A DNA stretch of 64,000 nt from Thysanoteuthis rhombus (Eukaryota > Mollusca > Cephalopoda > Oegopsida > Thysanoteuthidae), in NCBI GenBank assembly GCA_963457665.1, contig OY735202.1, positions 49,094,281 through 49,158,280 on the forward strand. Direction: 5' to 3'. Below, piece by piece: positions 1 through 11,339 of the stretch. Both the position numbers and the translations under genes were made by a program. The first letter of the stretch is position 1. The number at the start of each line of letters is the position of its first letter. The notes under the pieces are model-generated. The model saw only the letters and a list, made by a program, of their open reading frames with translations, did no database searches and was not told the origin of the DNA.

Positions 1-2600
1 ACCGTCTTTTCACGTGTCGATACCTGGAATGTTTCCAGGTGATCTTAGAGTTTCTAGCATCCGACCAAAGTCTAGCTTATAAACACTGACAGGAAGAACC
101 CTTTGATATTTGGACCCACTAAGAAAGAGATTGAGTTTATATGGACTTAAACAGAGCTTGAATTAGCTTCAATCCACACGTCTGGAAAGCGACATTTTAG
201 TGACCGCACACACGTACATAGGAAATGACTGGCCAACTTTTCTCTCTCAACGTATGACGCTCTCCGTCAAAGTAAAGCAGATTCGTGTTTTGAAATATGG
301 GTTCTCTTGATTAACACCGTGAAAAACGAGAATTATATCTTTTTATATCTCGTGTTAACGTCACTATACCGTAATGGTATAAGAGGGAGTTCTGCAGTTC
401 ACGTTTTTACTAATCTTCTAAGGAATTTTTTCCATGAACGTCTCTTGCAAGACGACAAATACTGAAAAATAATTCGATTTGGTGCTGCACGCCGACACTC
501 TTGGATTATGTGTGTGTGTGGGGGGGATCACTGGACTCTGTTAGTGAATGTATCAGTATCGGTATGAGTTCTTATCAATGATTCATCCCACATTTCCCCG
601 CCATAGCAGACCCTTTAAACTGAGTTCAGTCGTGCATATGCCAAACCAAAATGGACAAATAGATCGCAGCAAGCTTTTGAATTTTTAAAAAGATAGCCTA
701 ACCTCAGTATCATATAATTAGTTGATTAATTGATTGATTGATTGGCCCCAGTCAAGGTTGACAATGAGGATAACAGCTTTTTTGCTATTACCTAACATAG
801 CTACCTTGCCTGTCTGGGCACGTAAAGTAGTTTGCCCAAGAGCTCATCACTCACTTTCCGTCGACAATTATGACATGACAGTAACGAGGCATTTTGTAAA
901 AGAATTATGCAATGGTATTATGTGATGGTAAGAGTGTATGTAAAAGTAGATTCTTGTCTTTTCCTGAGGTCATCAAGTCTGGGGCAAAGCTGATAATAGA
1001 CCAAGGCCAGATGGGAAATGTAGGCCCCCCTTTCAAACTGCTCATTAAGTATTTTTTTTAAATCAGTGCAAAATACGTATGATTATGGGTATGTACATGC
1101 ACGTAATTAGAGTAGGCTACCTTCAAACCGTACGCCAAGGTCAAAATGGCCCAACTGGACCCCGTCCCCTCCCTAGGCCTGGGGGACATCAGTTTTATTC
1201 GAACGCAGTTCGCTGATTATGTTTTCCGGGCTGTGTAACTGTTACACCACCTCTCACTTTTATATTCAGTATCTTAGCACTATATTTCCTCTCTAATTCC
1301 CAGCCGTGGCTTTAACGACCGATTGCACACGTACACCGATTAATCCTGTATGCTTTCAAGAATATCAAGTATACAGGCTGCACGACAGCTTTTTGCCAAG
1401 CAATGTTATTTATTTACCGAAATGTGTACCACAATCTGAGTCTCTAATGACAAAAAAAAAAAGTATTGATGACCATCTACGGATTGTTTTGCACTTCCTT
1501 GACGGGGAATTTTAGTATTTAGAAAAAAATCAGTTGTAAGAAATATGCGTTTGAGTACGAGAACAGATAAGCTGAATTTCTTGTAACCATATAACGTGAT
1601 ACACACATCCGAGTCGACACCGAATAAAGAAAGAGATTTGAAGAAATACAACATAGATAGGTCATAAATATAAACAAAATTCGGTTTAAGAGGCTAATTC
1701 TGCAATCATTCTGAACAATAGCAACACATAACACCTTTTTTTTTCTTTCCTTTTCCCCAGATGTTATGATGACTATCTCTTTTTTTGTTAATAAGTAGAC
1801 ATTGTTTCTGTCTTTTTCTCTTTCACGCACGTATAATCACTTTTGTCGATGATGACGACGGCGATACTTCAATGCATCCTGCTTTATCCCTACGTCAAAG
1901 GATTCTTCAGCCACACAAAAACTGTCGATATTGAAGAAGTGGCGGGAAAAGAGCACTCGGAGAAACGCTAAAAATAAAACAAAAGCTACATACTTGGTCA
2001 ATTGTTTCGTGTTTATTATTGTTTAATCGTCTTCAATCTGTCTACCCACACTTCCGCTCAGTCGATCTATCCGCCCATCTGAATTGTTTACTCTGCAACA
2101 GCTCCATCATACCTGGCCAACCCAATTGTAGCAATAACAGCGCCTCCCAACATGGGGTCCGCGCGGCAGACCTGAAGCAGGGGTATCCACTAAGGTATTA
2201 CCGAGGGTCCATGATCTCGTTGAGAAAGGCAAACCTGTCAAAAGTCTGGGTTCCGTTGGAAATTTGATTTGAATGATAAAAGGTTCTCGGTAATGAAAAG
2301 GTTGGGAACCACTGCAATATCGTCTTCTAACGGGGACTCTTGTCCTGAGTAAATCGTTTGTGTTCTTGTGTAGTAGACCGCCGTATTCTGAGTTCGATCT
2401 CTACTGCAAGCCTGACATTTATACCCCTGTGCCATGCGAGGCTCCGTAAATACCTATGTATTCCTCCGAATGTTTTATCAGTTTCTATTGTGATTTCTTT
2501 CATTCTTTCTTTTCATCATCACTACATTTACTGTCTTGTAAAATCTCTCTCGTGCGCGTGCGCACTCTCTTTCCTACTTTCATATTCCCCTTTTCTCTCT
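1..2600. other. Unassigned AT-rich sequence
   Basis: No coding region, tRNA or repeat with a second copy was recognised. The open frames here are short, lack family resemblance and are spread over all frames, as expected by chance. Short poly-A/T runs and a small GT/G run near 510 are the only simple sequence. Confidence 0.5.
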
Positions 2601-2604
2601 TTAT

Positions 2605-2700
2605 TGATAACTATCCTATCTATCTTTCTATCTACCCATCTATCCATTCATTTATCTATCTATGTATCTATTTATCTATATTCATCTATCTCTCCATCCA

Positions 2701-2767
<67 letters not shown>

Positions 2768-2771
2768 ACAC

Positions 2772-2807
<36 letters not shown>

Positions 2808-2825
2808 ATATATATACATATATTG
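2605..2825. repeat. Compound microsatellite (CTAT/TC/TA/CA/TA)
   Basis: A run of imperfect TATC/TCTA units passes into (TC)n near 2701, (TA)n, then (CA)n at about 2736-2770, then a second (TA)n to about 2820. Two long open frames across it encode only repetitive Ile/Tyr/Ser/His/Thr and are artefacts of the repeat. The tract abuts the (TGA)n-type tail of the RTE fragment that follows, so it may have grown from that tail. Confidence 0.95.
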
Positions 2826-2839
2826 ATCCATCCACCCAT

Positions 2840-3060
2840 CTATCTCACCATCATCAATCTTTTAACGTCCGTTGTTGGACAAAGACCTTCCCCAGGATTC
2901 GCCACAATTCTCTATCATTGATGTCGCGGAGCCAGTATTTCCTGAATCTGTGTAGTTCATCTCTCCATCTTGTGTTCTGTCGGCCTCGGTTTCTTATGTG
3001 CTCTGTGGGGATCCATGTTGTGAGACATGATGTCCATCGGTTGTCTTTCAAACTCGCAAC
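2840..3060 (-). mobile_element. RTE-type LINE, 3' end (copy 1)
   Basis: The minus strand from 3051 to 2854 stays open for 65 codons and ends in the motif RTLKD-stop shared by most RTE ends in this window. It has the conserved C-terminal pattern D-N-R-W-T-S, then W-I-P, then R-W-R-D-E-L, seen after the reverse-transcriptase domain of RTE elements. Typical RTE proteins exceed 900 residues, so only the last few percent remains. The start codon is just an internal Met of the truncated element. The 3' end meets a short CATCATC tail. Confidence 0.85.
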
Positions 3061-3215
3061 ATGGAAGACGACCGATGGACATCACGTCTCACAACATGGA
3101 TCCCCAGATTGCGAGATGTGATGTCCATTGGTTGTGGACATCAGGTCTCACAATCTGGGGATCCGTGTGTTTCCCCCAGATTGTGAGACGTGATTCCCAC
3201 AATTTGGGGAAACAT
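3028..3215. repeat. Scrambled inverted copies of the RTE 3' segment
   Basis: The RTE segment encoding DNRWTSRLTTW is present on the minus strand at 3028-3050 and again inverted on the plus strand at 3066-3110. Further inverted or direct pieces containing TGATGTCCAT and CAGATTGTGAGA follow to 3215. The short palindrome at 3029-3085 can fold on itself. This is local rearrangement of one RTE end, not a gene. Confidence 0.7.
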
Positions 3216-3391
3216 CTATCTTTCTATCTATCTATCAATATATATGTATATACTACTTTTCGTCACTCTCTCTCCTCCTCCTTTCTCTCCTCTTCCTTTT
3301 TCTCCTTCTCTTTATTACATTCGATTTACTTCGGTTCCAGAGACCGTCAACCAAAACTGTCACCATAACTCCCAACGTTTACTCCTTATTA

Positions 3392-3547
3392 TATCTAGTG
3401 ATCACTGCCTAACAAAAGGCGAGAGACGTAACCCATCCATTGCCCCCCTCCCTTTTTCATTTTTCCATTGATCACCACCAACATGGCATACGGTCAAAAG
3501 ACGTTGATCTTGAGGCAGTTTCTATTGAATGACTAACCAGACCAGTT
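3392..3547 (-). repeat. Repeat F, copy 1
   Basis: On the minus strand this matches two other loci (about 22695 and 44998). Shared blocks, in order, are GGTTAGTCA, CAATAGAA, GGTGATCA or GGTTATCA, TCTCTCG and GGCAGTGATCACT. It is about 150 bp with no coding capacity. It looks like a non-autonomous interspersed element, but no clear terminal inverted repeat or tRNA box is visible, so the class is open. Confidence 0.7.
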
Positions 3548-3839
3548 TCAATTTTCAATTGACAACGCTCCTTTTTTTCCCGTCTGATCTTTCTTTTGTT
3601 TTGTCTTTTACGTTTTTGTTTATCACCTTGCCCTGTCTTTATTTCTCTCTGTTTCATAGTTTCCACCCCTTCCTCTCTTTTCGTTATCAGTTCTTATGAG
3701 TGAACAGTAAAAAAAAGTTACCACCCTCGACTAACGAAACAATAACGCTGGCCACTGCACGAATAACAGCTATCATGAAAAATAAGTATATATTTCGAGA
3801 AACGTCTTTCATCTTCCCCCCCCCACACACACACCTACT

Positions 3840-3935
3840 AGATGATACCTGATGAAGGCCGTAGAGTACAACGGCCGAAACGTTGTATGGAAAACAACCA
3901 AGATGAGGATAGTCCGAACAATAATAGAGATGGTC
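3840..3935 (+). other. Hammerhead-ribozyme-like core motif, copy 1
   Basis: The order CTGATGA (3849-3855), a 6-bp stem GGCCGT/ACGGCC (3857-3862 with 3871-3876), then GAAA (3877-3880) matches the conserved hammerhead core. ATAC just before CTGATGA can pair with GTAT at 3885-3888 as a 4-bp stem I, leaving CGTT between as a minimal stem III plus cleavage position. One extra A (3856) lies between the core and stem II, which departs from the consensus. Minimal hammerheads of this type are known in Penelope-like retroelements and some short retrotransposons. No reverse transcriptase is adjacent. Self-cleavage is an inference. Confidence 0.5.
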
Positions 3936-3954
3936 TTTCATCTTTATTTTCAAT

Positions 3955-5144
3955 TTTATGACTGCTTTTTATCTTCATTAGTTGCTTGCTCAACCTCTAC
4001 CGAAGAGTAATCGATCTGACCCAAATTTCCCACCCTGACAATGACATTGGCAAAGGAAAATATTTCGGTCAAAAGCTGGAATCATTTCCAATATTTGGAG
4101 TCTATCAACAATGGATCCAATGAACTCAAAAATGTAACCACAAAAAAACATACAGATATTTTGTACAACATTTTAAAGGTAATTAGATGACTAATCCAAC
4201 GGATTTAACCATCTTTTTTGCATTGTAGGCTTCAATGATAAAATTACGATGCCGGCATTAATTATGTCTATTTACTGCTGTTGCCAATATCAATGATCTA
4301 TTATTTGCTACCCACAACTACATCATCGTCTTACATAATTCATCTCAGTTCATCCCTCGGCTGCTGATGTCGTGAAAGGGACCCCAGGACAGAGGAAACC
4401 ACCCTTTGAGTTCCTCTGGAGATCCCTCCGTCCTGGTTGTTGGCCGCTGTGCAGCTTTTCTAACCAGTGTCCCGGGATGAATGCCCAATTGGACCAATGT
4501 AATCCATTATGATTTTGGTTCTTCAGGATAAGGATTTCCTAAGATTTATTAAAATGATAGTTACTTCAACCATCGATTAAAAATGAGCAAGTTTTTGGCT
4601 TTTTCTAGAATCCCTTTAAAGATTCGGGCATTATGAACCTTAATACGTTAATCTTGAAAGGGCTAATACACTTATTTCATTTCAATTATTCATGTTTTCG
4701 TCTTTAACATATTTGGTGACACACGGCCATAGGCCAACATTTAAAAGAGAGGGTGCATACATTCAAGGGATTGGCGTACATCACGAAGAATTTCTTTTTT
4801 GAAGTGAATCCTTCTTTGCATAGCTGTTATTATCACGTGGAATGTGAGCAAGCCTAATTTTATACAGGAATCGGAAAAAGATATGTGATCAGGATTGAAG
4901 TTATGGATCGCCGGAAACTATTGAATGAGAAACATTTGAACGAGTTGCTTTTTATAACGGGATGTCTCTGGAAAACGTTTTAGATACATCCGTAAAAAAT
5001 ACTGTGTAAATTGTTGGAAACATCATTTTGTGGAACATTATTTTCATCGTGAAGGGAACATCGCAGTCAACAGACAAGAAGACGAGAGATGCAGTTTCAA
5101 ATTGACATTTGGAAAAGGCATGTACCTCAAAACTTATACAAACT
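3955..5144. other. Unassigned sequence
   Basis: No gene was recognised. The segment near 4035 (GACAATGACATTGGCAAAGG) resembles a piece near 8697 on the edge of repeat E, so part may be a decayed copy. About 4370-4500 is more GC-rich than its surroundings and has no match in the window. Confidence 0.45.
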
Positions 5145-5665
5145 AATTAGCAAGCTAGTCTATTTGCTAATGAGTAGTGAGCTCAATATTCAATGTGTGC
5201 CCAACATTTGTGGCCATGTGTCAAGCTGAACTAAGCATAGTAAATATCAGTGCGAACCTAATCATGGTGTAATGGTTATCGATTTAGTCTCATTACTTAT
5301 AAGTAGTGAGCTTTATCCGCACTATGCGCCTCTCATTTGTGACCTTGTGTCGGGCTGAGCTAAGCTTAGTAAATATCTGTGGGGACCTTATCATGGTGTA
5401 ATGGTTAACGAACTAGTCTAATTAGCAATGAGTAGTGAGCTCAATCTTCTATTTGCACCTCTCATTTGTGACCTTGTGTCAGGTTTGGCTAAGGTTAGTA
5501 AATGGCTGTTAGTTCCACATTCACCGTGATGTACTTGGTAACGAGCTTCTTAGTAGTGAGATCAACACTCACTCTTCGCCCCACATTTGTGGCCTTGTAC
5601 GAGGCTGAGCCAAGCTTATCTGTACACGTCTCACTGAGGAGTAATGGCAAGTTAGTCCACCATAT
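5145..5665 (+). repeat. Tandem array of a tRNA-derived SINE (family D), ~129-bp unit
   Basis: Four diverged units in the same orientation. The marker AGTAGTGAG starts at 5173, 5302, 5431 and 5552, giving spacings of 129, 129 and 121. Each better-preserved unit has a tRNA-like A box (ATGGTGTAATGGTTA), a weak B box (GAGCTCAATCTT), and a body with CATTTGTGACCTTGTG then GCTTAGTAAAT. Single copies of the same body occur elsewhere in the window (for example 8345, 35062, 36025, 47205). The SINE head-to-tail array is unusual, because SINEs normally disperse singly. Confidence 0.8.
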
Positions 5666-6179
5666 CATGACAATTGTCATCTTTATTGGGTTTTGAGTCA
5701 GACAAAGCAGAATGTGGATAATAGGGCTGCCAAGGTTGGGTTCTATCCCCGCATCTGGGGGTTTCCCACTAACTACATAGGGTTTTCACCAACCATCGGG
5801 GATTTTCCTTGGTTTCTGGGTTTAATAACTAATCATGAGTTTATAAACTGGGCATTTTTCATACTTGAAACAAATACATTCTCGGAAATAACTCACGCTC
5901 ATATCTAAAAGGAATACGAATCCTTTAGAAGCGCTGACTGTTTATTGCAAAGCAATCCATCCAGAGGGATTGATCAAGGATTTGGGAGGAGGAGTTCTAA
6001 GCAAAATGTACTTGGAAAAAAAGATTAAAGGACAGAAAGACGATAACGAAATGTTTTCTCTTTCAAAAGGAATAGATTAAGAGGAGAGGTAATCAGAGAA
6101 GGTAAACAAAATGACAGTTATATTTTCATTTGAATTTTATGATTTTATAAACTGTTTTTCTTGTTCTTTTAAATCTGGT

Positions 6180-6780
6180 TTTTTTTTCTAGTTAGTCTGG
6201 TCTGGGACAGTGGCAGACCAAGTGAGGTGGGGGTGTAAGAAAGATTTATTTAAATTTTGGGGCGGATCCATGACTTTTTTTTTTTGATTGAGAAATATTT
6301 TTTCTGTTTTTGTCATTTATGTATACGCTCATAATTGTCCACATTAGATTTCCCACGGTTCCGATGAAATTCAATGATATTGCATGTACGAACGGACAAT
6401 AAATTTACAAAATAAGTGATTGGATTTTGGGGCGGATCCATGTACCATTGATTCCCCTATATCATAGGTATGTATCCACTCAACATATCGCCAAATTCAT
6501 GTCTGTCCACACAATGTCTCCAAAAGTTCCCAGTAACTTTGTAAAATCGTGGAAGGATGAGAAATGTCCCACGAAAGAAGGGAATTGAATTTTGGGTTAT
6601 GAAAAAGGTGATTAGATTTTGGGACAGGTCCAGAAACAACTGCTTCCCTTCCATTGTTGTGGTCATGTATCTATGCCACATGATATTACTTAAAGTTCAT
6701 CTCTGTCCAAACGATTTCCTAAAAGGTTTCAAATGAATTTCAACAAAATTTTGTCGAAGGGTTGACAATGGACTACAGGT
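6180..6780 (+). repeat. Repeat E, diverged tandem units
   Basis: The marker TTTTGGGGCGGATCCATG occurs near 6255 and 6424, and a diverged form (TTTTGGGACAGGTCCAG) near 6617, giving unit lengths of roughly 170-190 bp. Units include a T-rich run, a GATTGAGAAATAT block and a stretch resembling AAGTTCCCAGTAA. The same blocks recur near 19855-20345 and, inverted, near 8695. No coding capacity was seen. Confidence 0.7.
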
Positions 6781-6799
6781 GAGCTATATATCCATGCAC

Positions 6800-7974
6800 A
6801 ACCACTTCCGCCAACAATGACGTTGACAGAGGTATGCGCTCTCCGAGTGCTCTCTAGTTTTATTGCATAGTTTTTTTGGGTTTTTTTAAGATACTGTATA
6901 AAACATCTGCATGGTACCCATACCTATTTTCTCCGAATTATTTCACCAAGTCAGATCTCGAAAACCAAAGATTAATGGAATTGGTAGTAACTTCAATAAA
7001 AAGGGAGAATCACGACGAATGATGAATGGCATTAGTACAAAAAGATCTCCAACATTCTCTATATCCAGGGAAGAGAGTAAGTTTTGGGAAGAGGGGTTAC
7101 CGTCTCAGTTGACATCAAATGCATAACCCCAACTACTGTGGGTGAATCCTTAAAATACCATCAGCATCCCTGGTGAGTACCTCGCTGTGCTGTAATGATA
7201 ACTGATTTAGTCCCACATTTCTTGCCTTTTGCCAGATTACTGCCATGATTCACGCCCCCTTATGGTTTATGGTACTCCTGGTAAGCTGGACACCCTTTAA
7301 AGTAAAGTATTATTCATTCATTTATTCATATCTCCAGTGAGAAAAAAAATAAGAATAAAAGATTTATTACAACAGAAAGTATTCAACTGTGAGGCATCGC
7401 TGAAAAATCTTACTCCACACTCGGGAATTTTCTAATTTTGAATTGTTTCATTTTGTTGGACTTATTCATGTTCCTACTTTTACATATGACAGGCGCCCCC
7501 TGGCTTTTGGCGCTCTCGGCGACTGCCCGTGTTCCCGAAACCTAGGGTTGGTCCTGCAAATAGTAAATTTATATGTCCTGCAGGAAGAATGTTTTCATTG
7601 TACATTTACATCGGTGAGAAATTTTCTGATTTTTTTCCTTTCTGAAGGTATCCCACATTTGCTTGCTTATACGTGCTTGTTTTGCTGTGGATCAACATAG
7701 AGGCTGCGCCCAAACTCTTCCTATTTTCTCCACTCCAGTCAACCCGAACGTCCCACGACCATCACCACGATTTGGGGGATCTGGGAACACTAAAAATGTT
7801 TCAAATATAAATCAGTGGTGATGGCTTCTTCGCTTTACGTCACATCGACTTACGAAACGTTTTTTTTTTTTTGTAGGAACATCGTACATTCGGATAGCTT
7901 TAACCTGTACTTCACCAAATTAACAGCGTCACCATTCTTAGGGGTCAAGAGGATCCTAGTTATCTCATCATCAT
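6800..7974. other. Unassigned sequence
   Basis: Nothing recognisable apart from poly-T near 7860. Open frames of 60-85 codons show no family features. Confidence 0.45.
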
Positions 7975-7975
7975 T

Positions 7976-8300
7976 ACTATCATCATCATCATCAGCCTTT
8001 TAACGTCCGGACATAGACATTCAAGATTCGCCAGACCTCTTGACCCTGGGCAACGCACGCCAATATCTCATGAATTTGTCTAAATCAACACGCCTTCTTT
8101 GCCGGCCACAATCACGCGTATGGTCTGATGGGAAGCATGTTGCCAGTCAGCGGTGGTCTGACATTCTTACAACATGGCCTGCTCATTGGATTTTATGATG
8201 CATGTGACTCCTGATTCTTTTCCCCTGATATACTATGTTGCATTGTGGTTTCTCAATGTGATGTTGTCTTAATCACTGTTTAACTTTTATCATCGACCAA
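7976..8300 (-). mobile_element. RTE-type LINE, decayed 3' end (copy 2)
   Basis: Starts with the (CAT)n form of the tail (7976-7996), then TTTTAACGTCCGGACATAGA, the reverse complement of the RTE 3' terminus. The following text matches the C-terminal coding segment with many stops and indels. It is much more diverged than copies 7 or 11, so it is older. Confidence 0.8.
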
Positions 8301-8344
8301 TTACCTTTTTTTTCATTTCTCGTTAGATGTTAGTGATAATAGTC

Positions 8345-8480
8345 TCACTCTATGAGTATTTACTGAGCGTTGCTTAGTCTTGCACAAGACCATGGGAGTC
8401 GGGTACCCAAGGAGGACTGAACTCGTTACGCCCTGATTTATTCGAACTGGCGTCTTCAGCCTCGTTGTTATAGTCACTGT
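8345..8480 (-). repeat. SINE family D copy
   Basis: TATTTACTGAGC, then GCTTAGTC, then GCACAAGACCATGGGAG is the reverse complement of the body of the 129-bp unit at 5145-5665. The tRNA-like head is only weakly recognisable. Confidence 0.55.
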
Positions 8481-8694
8481 GTTTCAGTCTTTGTACTCTC
8501 GGGCCATTTTCAGGGGTAGGGTATTCTGATTCTGCAGGATATTTTTTGCTGATTCTTCCTTGTTAATTTGTTCTGTCATTGAACCAGACTATACGGATTC
8601 CACTGCTTGACCTGGCTTAACTCACAACCCACAGGTAACGGCATATACATAACTAAATTTCATACCATTAGAAAGCACTCGAAGAGTGCCAACC

Positions 8695-8989
8695 TCGGCC
8701 AACGCCATTGTCAAAGGAAGTAATTAGGCATGGATCCGCCCCCAAATCTAATCATTTATTTCATAGACATAGCTACCCTTCCATAAAATCTCATAGGAAT
8801 TCATTGAGAACTTTTGGGGATAGCGGGTAATCAATTATGAGCCTATAGATAAATATATGGGAAAAAAGGAAAAACATCTCTCAATCTCTTTGGTTCACCT
8901 CCAAATTTATCCAATTGTTTCCTACCCTATTGACTAACCTTTCATGAGATTTTATCAAAATTCATCAAACTTTTAGGGATGCCGTATGA

Positions 8990-9020
<31 letters not shown>

Positions 9021-9060
9021 GGCGGAAAGATGGAAAGACGGAGAGACGCACCCGAGTAAA
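8695..9060 (-). repeat. Repeat E copy with (GACA)n
   Basis: The inverted marker CATGGATCCGCCCCCAAAT is at about 8728. It is followed by ATAAAATCTCATAGGAATTC and a second similar unit (TGAGATTTTATCAAAATTC). The end carries a pure (GACA)n run at about 8991-9021. Confidence 0.65.
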
Positions 9061-9544
9061 TATCTCTCTCCAGTGGCAGGAGTAACTTGACTATTGTCCT
9101 GTGGGTTGAATTTCGGAGTCATAAACCTAATGTCTGTTCTTTCATAATGAAAGGTTCCTATACAGAGTTCGATTCTACGCTGGGCCTACTGATGAGGTTA
9201 TCAGTCTAGCACGTGTGCTGATTCGCCTTGTTGTCCAGTTTTTTCTTTGCCTATAATTCTTATAACTTCCATAGTAGTAGCAAAAGTGGCATCATATGGA
9301 CGGAGTAACAAGAAGAATTAACTAATACAAGATAACCCCAGGTATGGATAGCAGGATGAGAACAATCTACCTCTGTAGATTGTATAAAAGATTCGGTTCG
9401 ACATCCCCAGAAGGTAACCGAATATGACAGACACCTGGAGAAGGCCGTTGATACATTGAGACGATAACGAGATGAGGATATCACTTCGAATAAATCAATG
9501 TCTAATAATGAAAATTCTTCATTTCAGAAATTCAAAAAGAGATC

Positions 9545-9640
9545 AAGTTGGTCTGGCACAAGGCTGCAAGTGTGGGATTTTCGGTGAGGATTTTGAGTAG
9601 TTGTGATACTATCTCTCTTGTCAGTACCCCACGGCGAGGT
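9545..9640 (-). repeat. SINE family D fragment
   Basis: GTCTGGCACAAGGCTGCAAG followed by TGTGGGA matches the inverted SINE D body. It is short and diverged. Confidence 0.45.
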
Positions 9641-9659
9641 GCCCAGCAGTGCTACTCAA

Positions 9660-11245
9660 TAAAATGCAGTAGTTATTTTCCTTGGGATATTATAGAGTCA
9701 CTATAAAAGTTAATTGTTATTTTTTTTGAGCGACATGACTGATTTTTCAACGAAATAATTCGACTAGAATTCTCACCCCACCTCTGACCTTCCTTGAGTG
9801 TAATAAAGGTTAATTTGCTTCGTCACTTTATCAATGATCACTGGATGTAGGGTACAGTCGAAGTAGGTCGGAGAGCCGACTGGAAACGTTGCAAATGGAG
9901 CAACAACGGCGAAATCTGGATAATCCGTCGGATGGTCATATTACTTCACCTCGGAAGTTCAGCCAACGTAATACATTTCATTTTGCAATTGCTCGCTACG
10001 AATCTCATTTGTGCCAAAACCTTCTTCTACAGTAAAGGTTTGGTGAAAACAAAATGATTGGAAATTGGTTATAACTTTATCATTTAACGATTGATTGTAG
10101 CAAAACTAGCTTCACTTGTATAAACTTGGAGTAGTATGAATTAATTTCCGATTTCTCATTTCATTTATCAGGGAGGAAAGCAGTCGAAAATGGCCCATCA
10201 CCTTATTCACACACAGCCAGGCAATGCACCATTTTGAACCGATTTCTTTACGCACACCTGAAATCAAAAATCATATATTGAATTCTACGACTCCAAGCGA
10301 TTGACAAAGTCATAATACAGTGTACAATAAGTGCACAAGCAGTTAACATTTCATTAATTCAAGAGTTGACCTTTTATCTGTTGTTTCAATATGGGATTAT
10401 AATTTTGTCATAATCCAAATATATAGCAAAAAGCAATTAACTGTTTTAATGACATCCTTCAAGTAGCAAGGTATACAAGTAGGCATAATTGTTTTTCTTT
10501 TCAGCGAATGTACTTCTTTATCTATTATACACGAAAAGAATTACTAAACCACAGTGTCACAAGAATGACAAGACAATTCTTATCAGGAAATTTTGTACGT
10601 TCTCAACTCTATTTGGGAATGCAGTTGACCAGCAAGGCCGAAATATCAACGATACGAAAAATAATTAAAGTAATACGTTCGCCGAAAAAAAAAAAACAAC
10701 AACAAATAATTTGCTGTCTGTCGCTCATGACTTCTGGTGACGTAAATTGGTAAAAATGAAATTCAATGTTACGTTAAACTAAATAAATCGGAGATATTTT
10801 CCTCCGAAAATACTTTTCTACTCTTAATAGCATGAGGACAAAAGCAGGAACTAGATTTAAGAATTTGTCATTTTCTTTATTCTAACGGACGTAGAAAAGC
10901 CAGGTGGTCTCACGCAGCTCTTCGTTGCGTTGGGGGAGGGGGGCTTTGAAACCTATTCGGCGTACGAGCTTCAGTTCTTGGGGTCCGATCAAGCCAGACG
11001 TTTCGACCGTAACCGGTACAAATACGTACCTATTAGTCAGTGAACGATATAATAATCATGATCCAGGAACAATCATCTGAGGCGCCAATACTAGTCAAGC
11101 TTGACATGAAACGCGATCATCAGCGAGAAGTCTACCTCAGACGCACCTCCGCTGTGTACCCACTCGCATTGTGTACGTGACACCAAGCATGCAGCTCACA
11201 GCCGACTAAATCATACATCCGAGTTCAGCAGGGCGACCCACTTGT
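9660..11245. other. Unassigned sequence
   Basis: No gene or repeated family was recognised. A lysine-rich 81-codon frame at 10508-10753 ends in a poly-A run and shows no domain. Confidence 0.45.
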
Positions 11246-11249
11246 TTGC

Positions 11250-11325
11250 TCATATGGTGTAATGATTAGCCCACCTGCTTCACACGCAGAAGGAATCGAT
11301 TCCTGGTATGGGCGAAGGGTAGATA
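11250..11325 (+). repeat. tRNA-Val(CAC)-like sequence, probable SINE head or tRNA pseudogene
   Basis: TTTGCTC at 11252 and GGGCGAA at about 11312 can form a 7-bp acceptor stem with G-T wobbles. A D-arm-like ATGGTGTAATGATTA and an anticodon arm CTGC-TTCACAC-GCAG (anticodon CAC) follow in order. The T arm is wrong: AGGAATCGATTCCT is a simple palindrome rather than a 5-bp stem with a 7-base loop. A working tRNA gene is therefore unlikely. Its A box is like that of the SINE D array. Confidence 0.5.
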
Positions 11326-11339
11326 ACTCATCTATTAGG

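Noticed and set aside
2358..3121. Two long open frames (187 and 221 codons)
   Set aside because: Most of both is a translation of the TATC/TA/CA microsatellite followed by the antisense of the RTE end. No domain.
5145..5665. CRISPR-like array of regular repeats
   Set aside because: Units are contiguous with no unique spacers, and the genome is eukaryotic. It is a SINE-derived tandem repeat.
9110..9250. tRNA-like B box (GAGTTCGATTCTAC)
   Set aside because: No matching A box, stems or second copy in the window.
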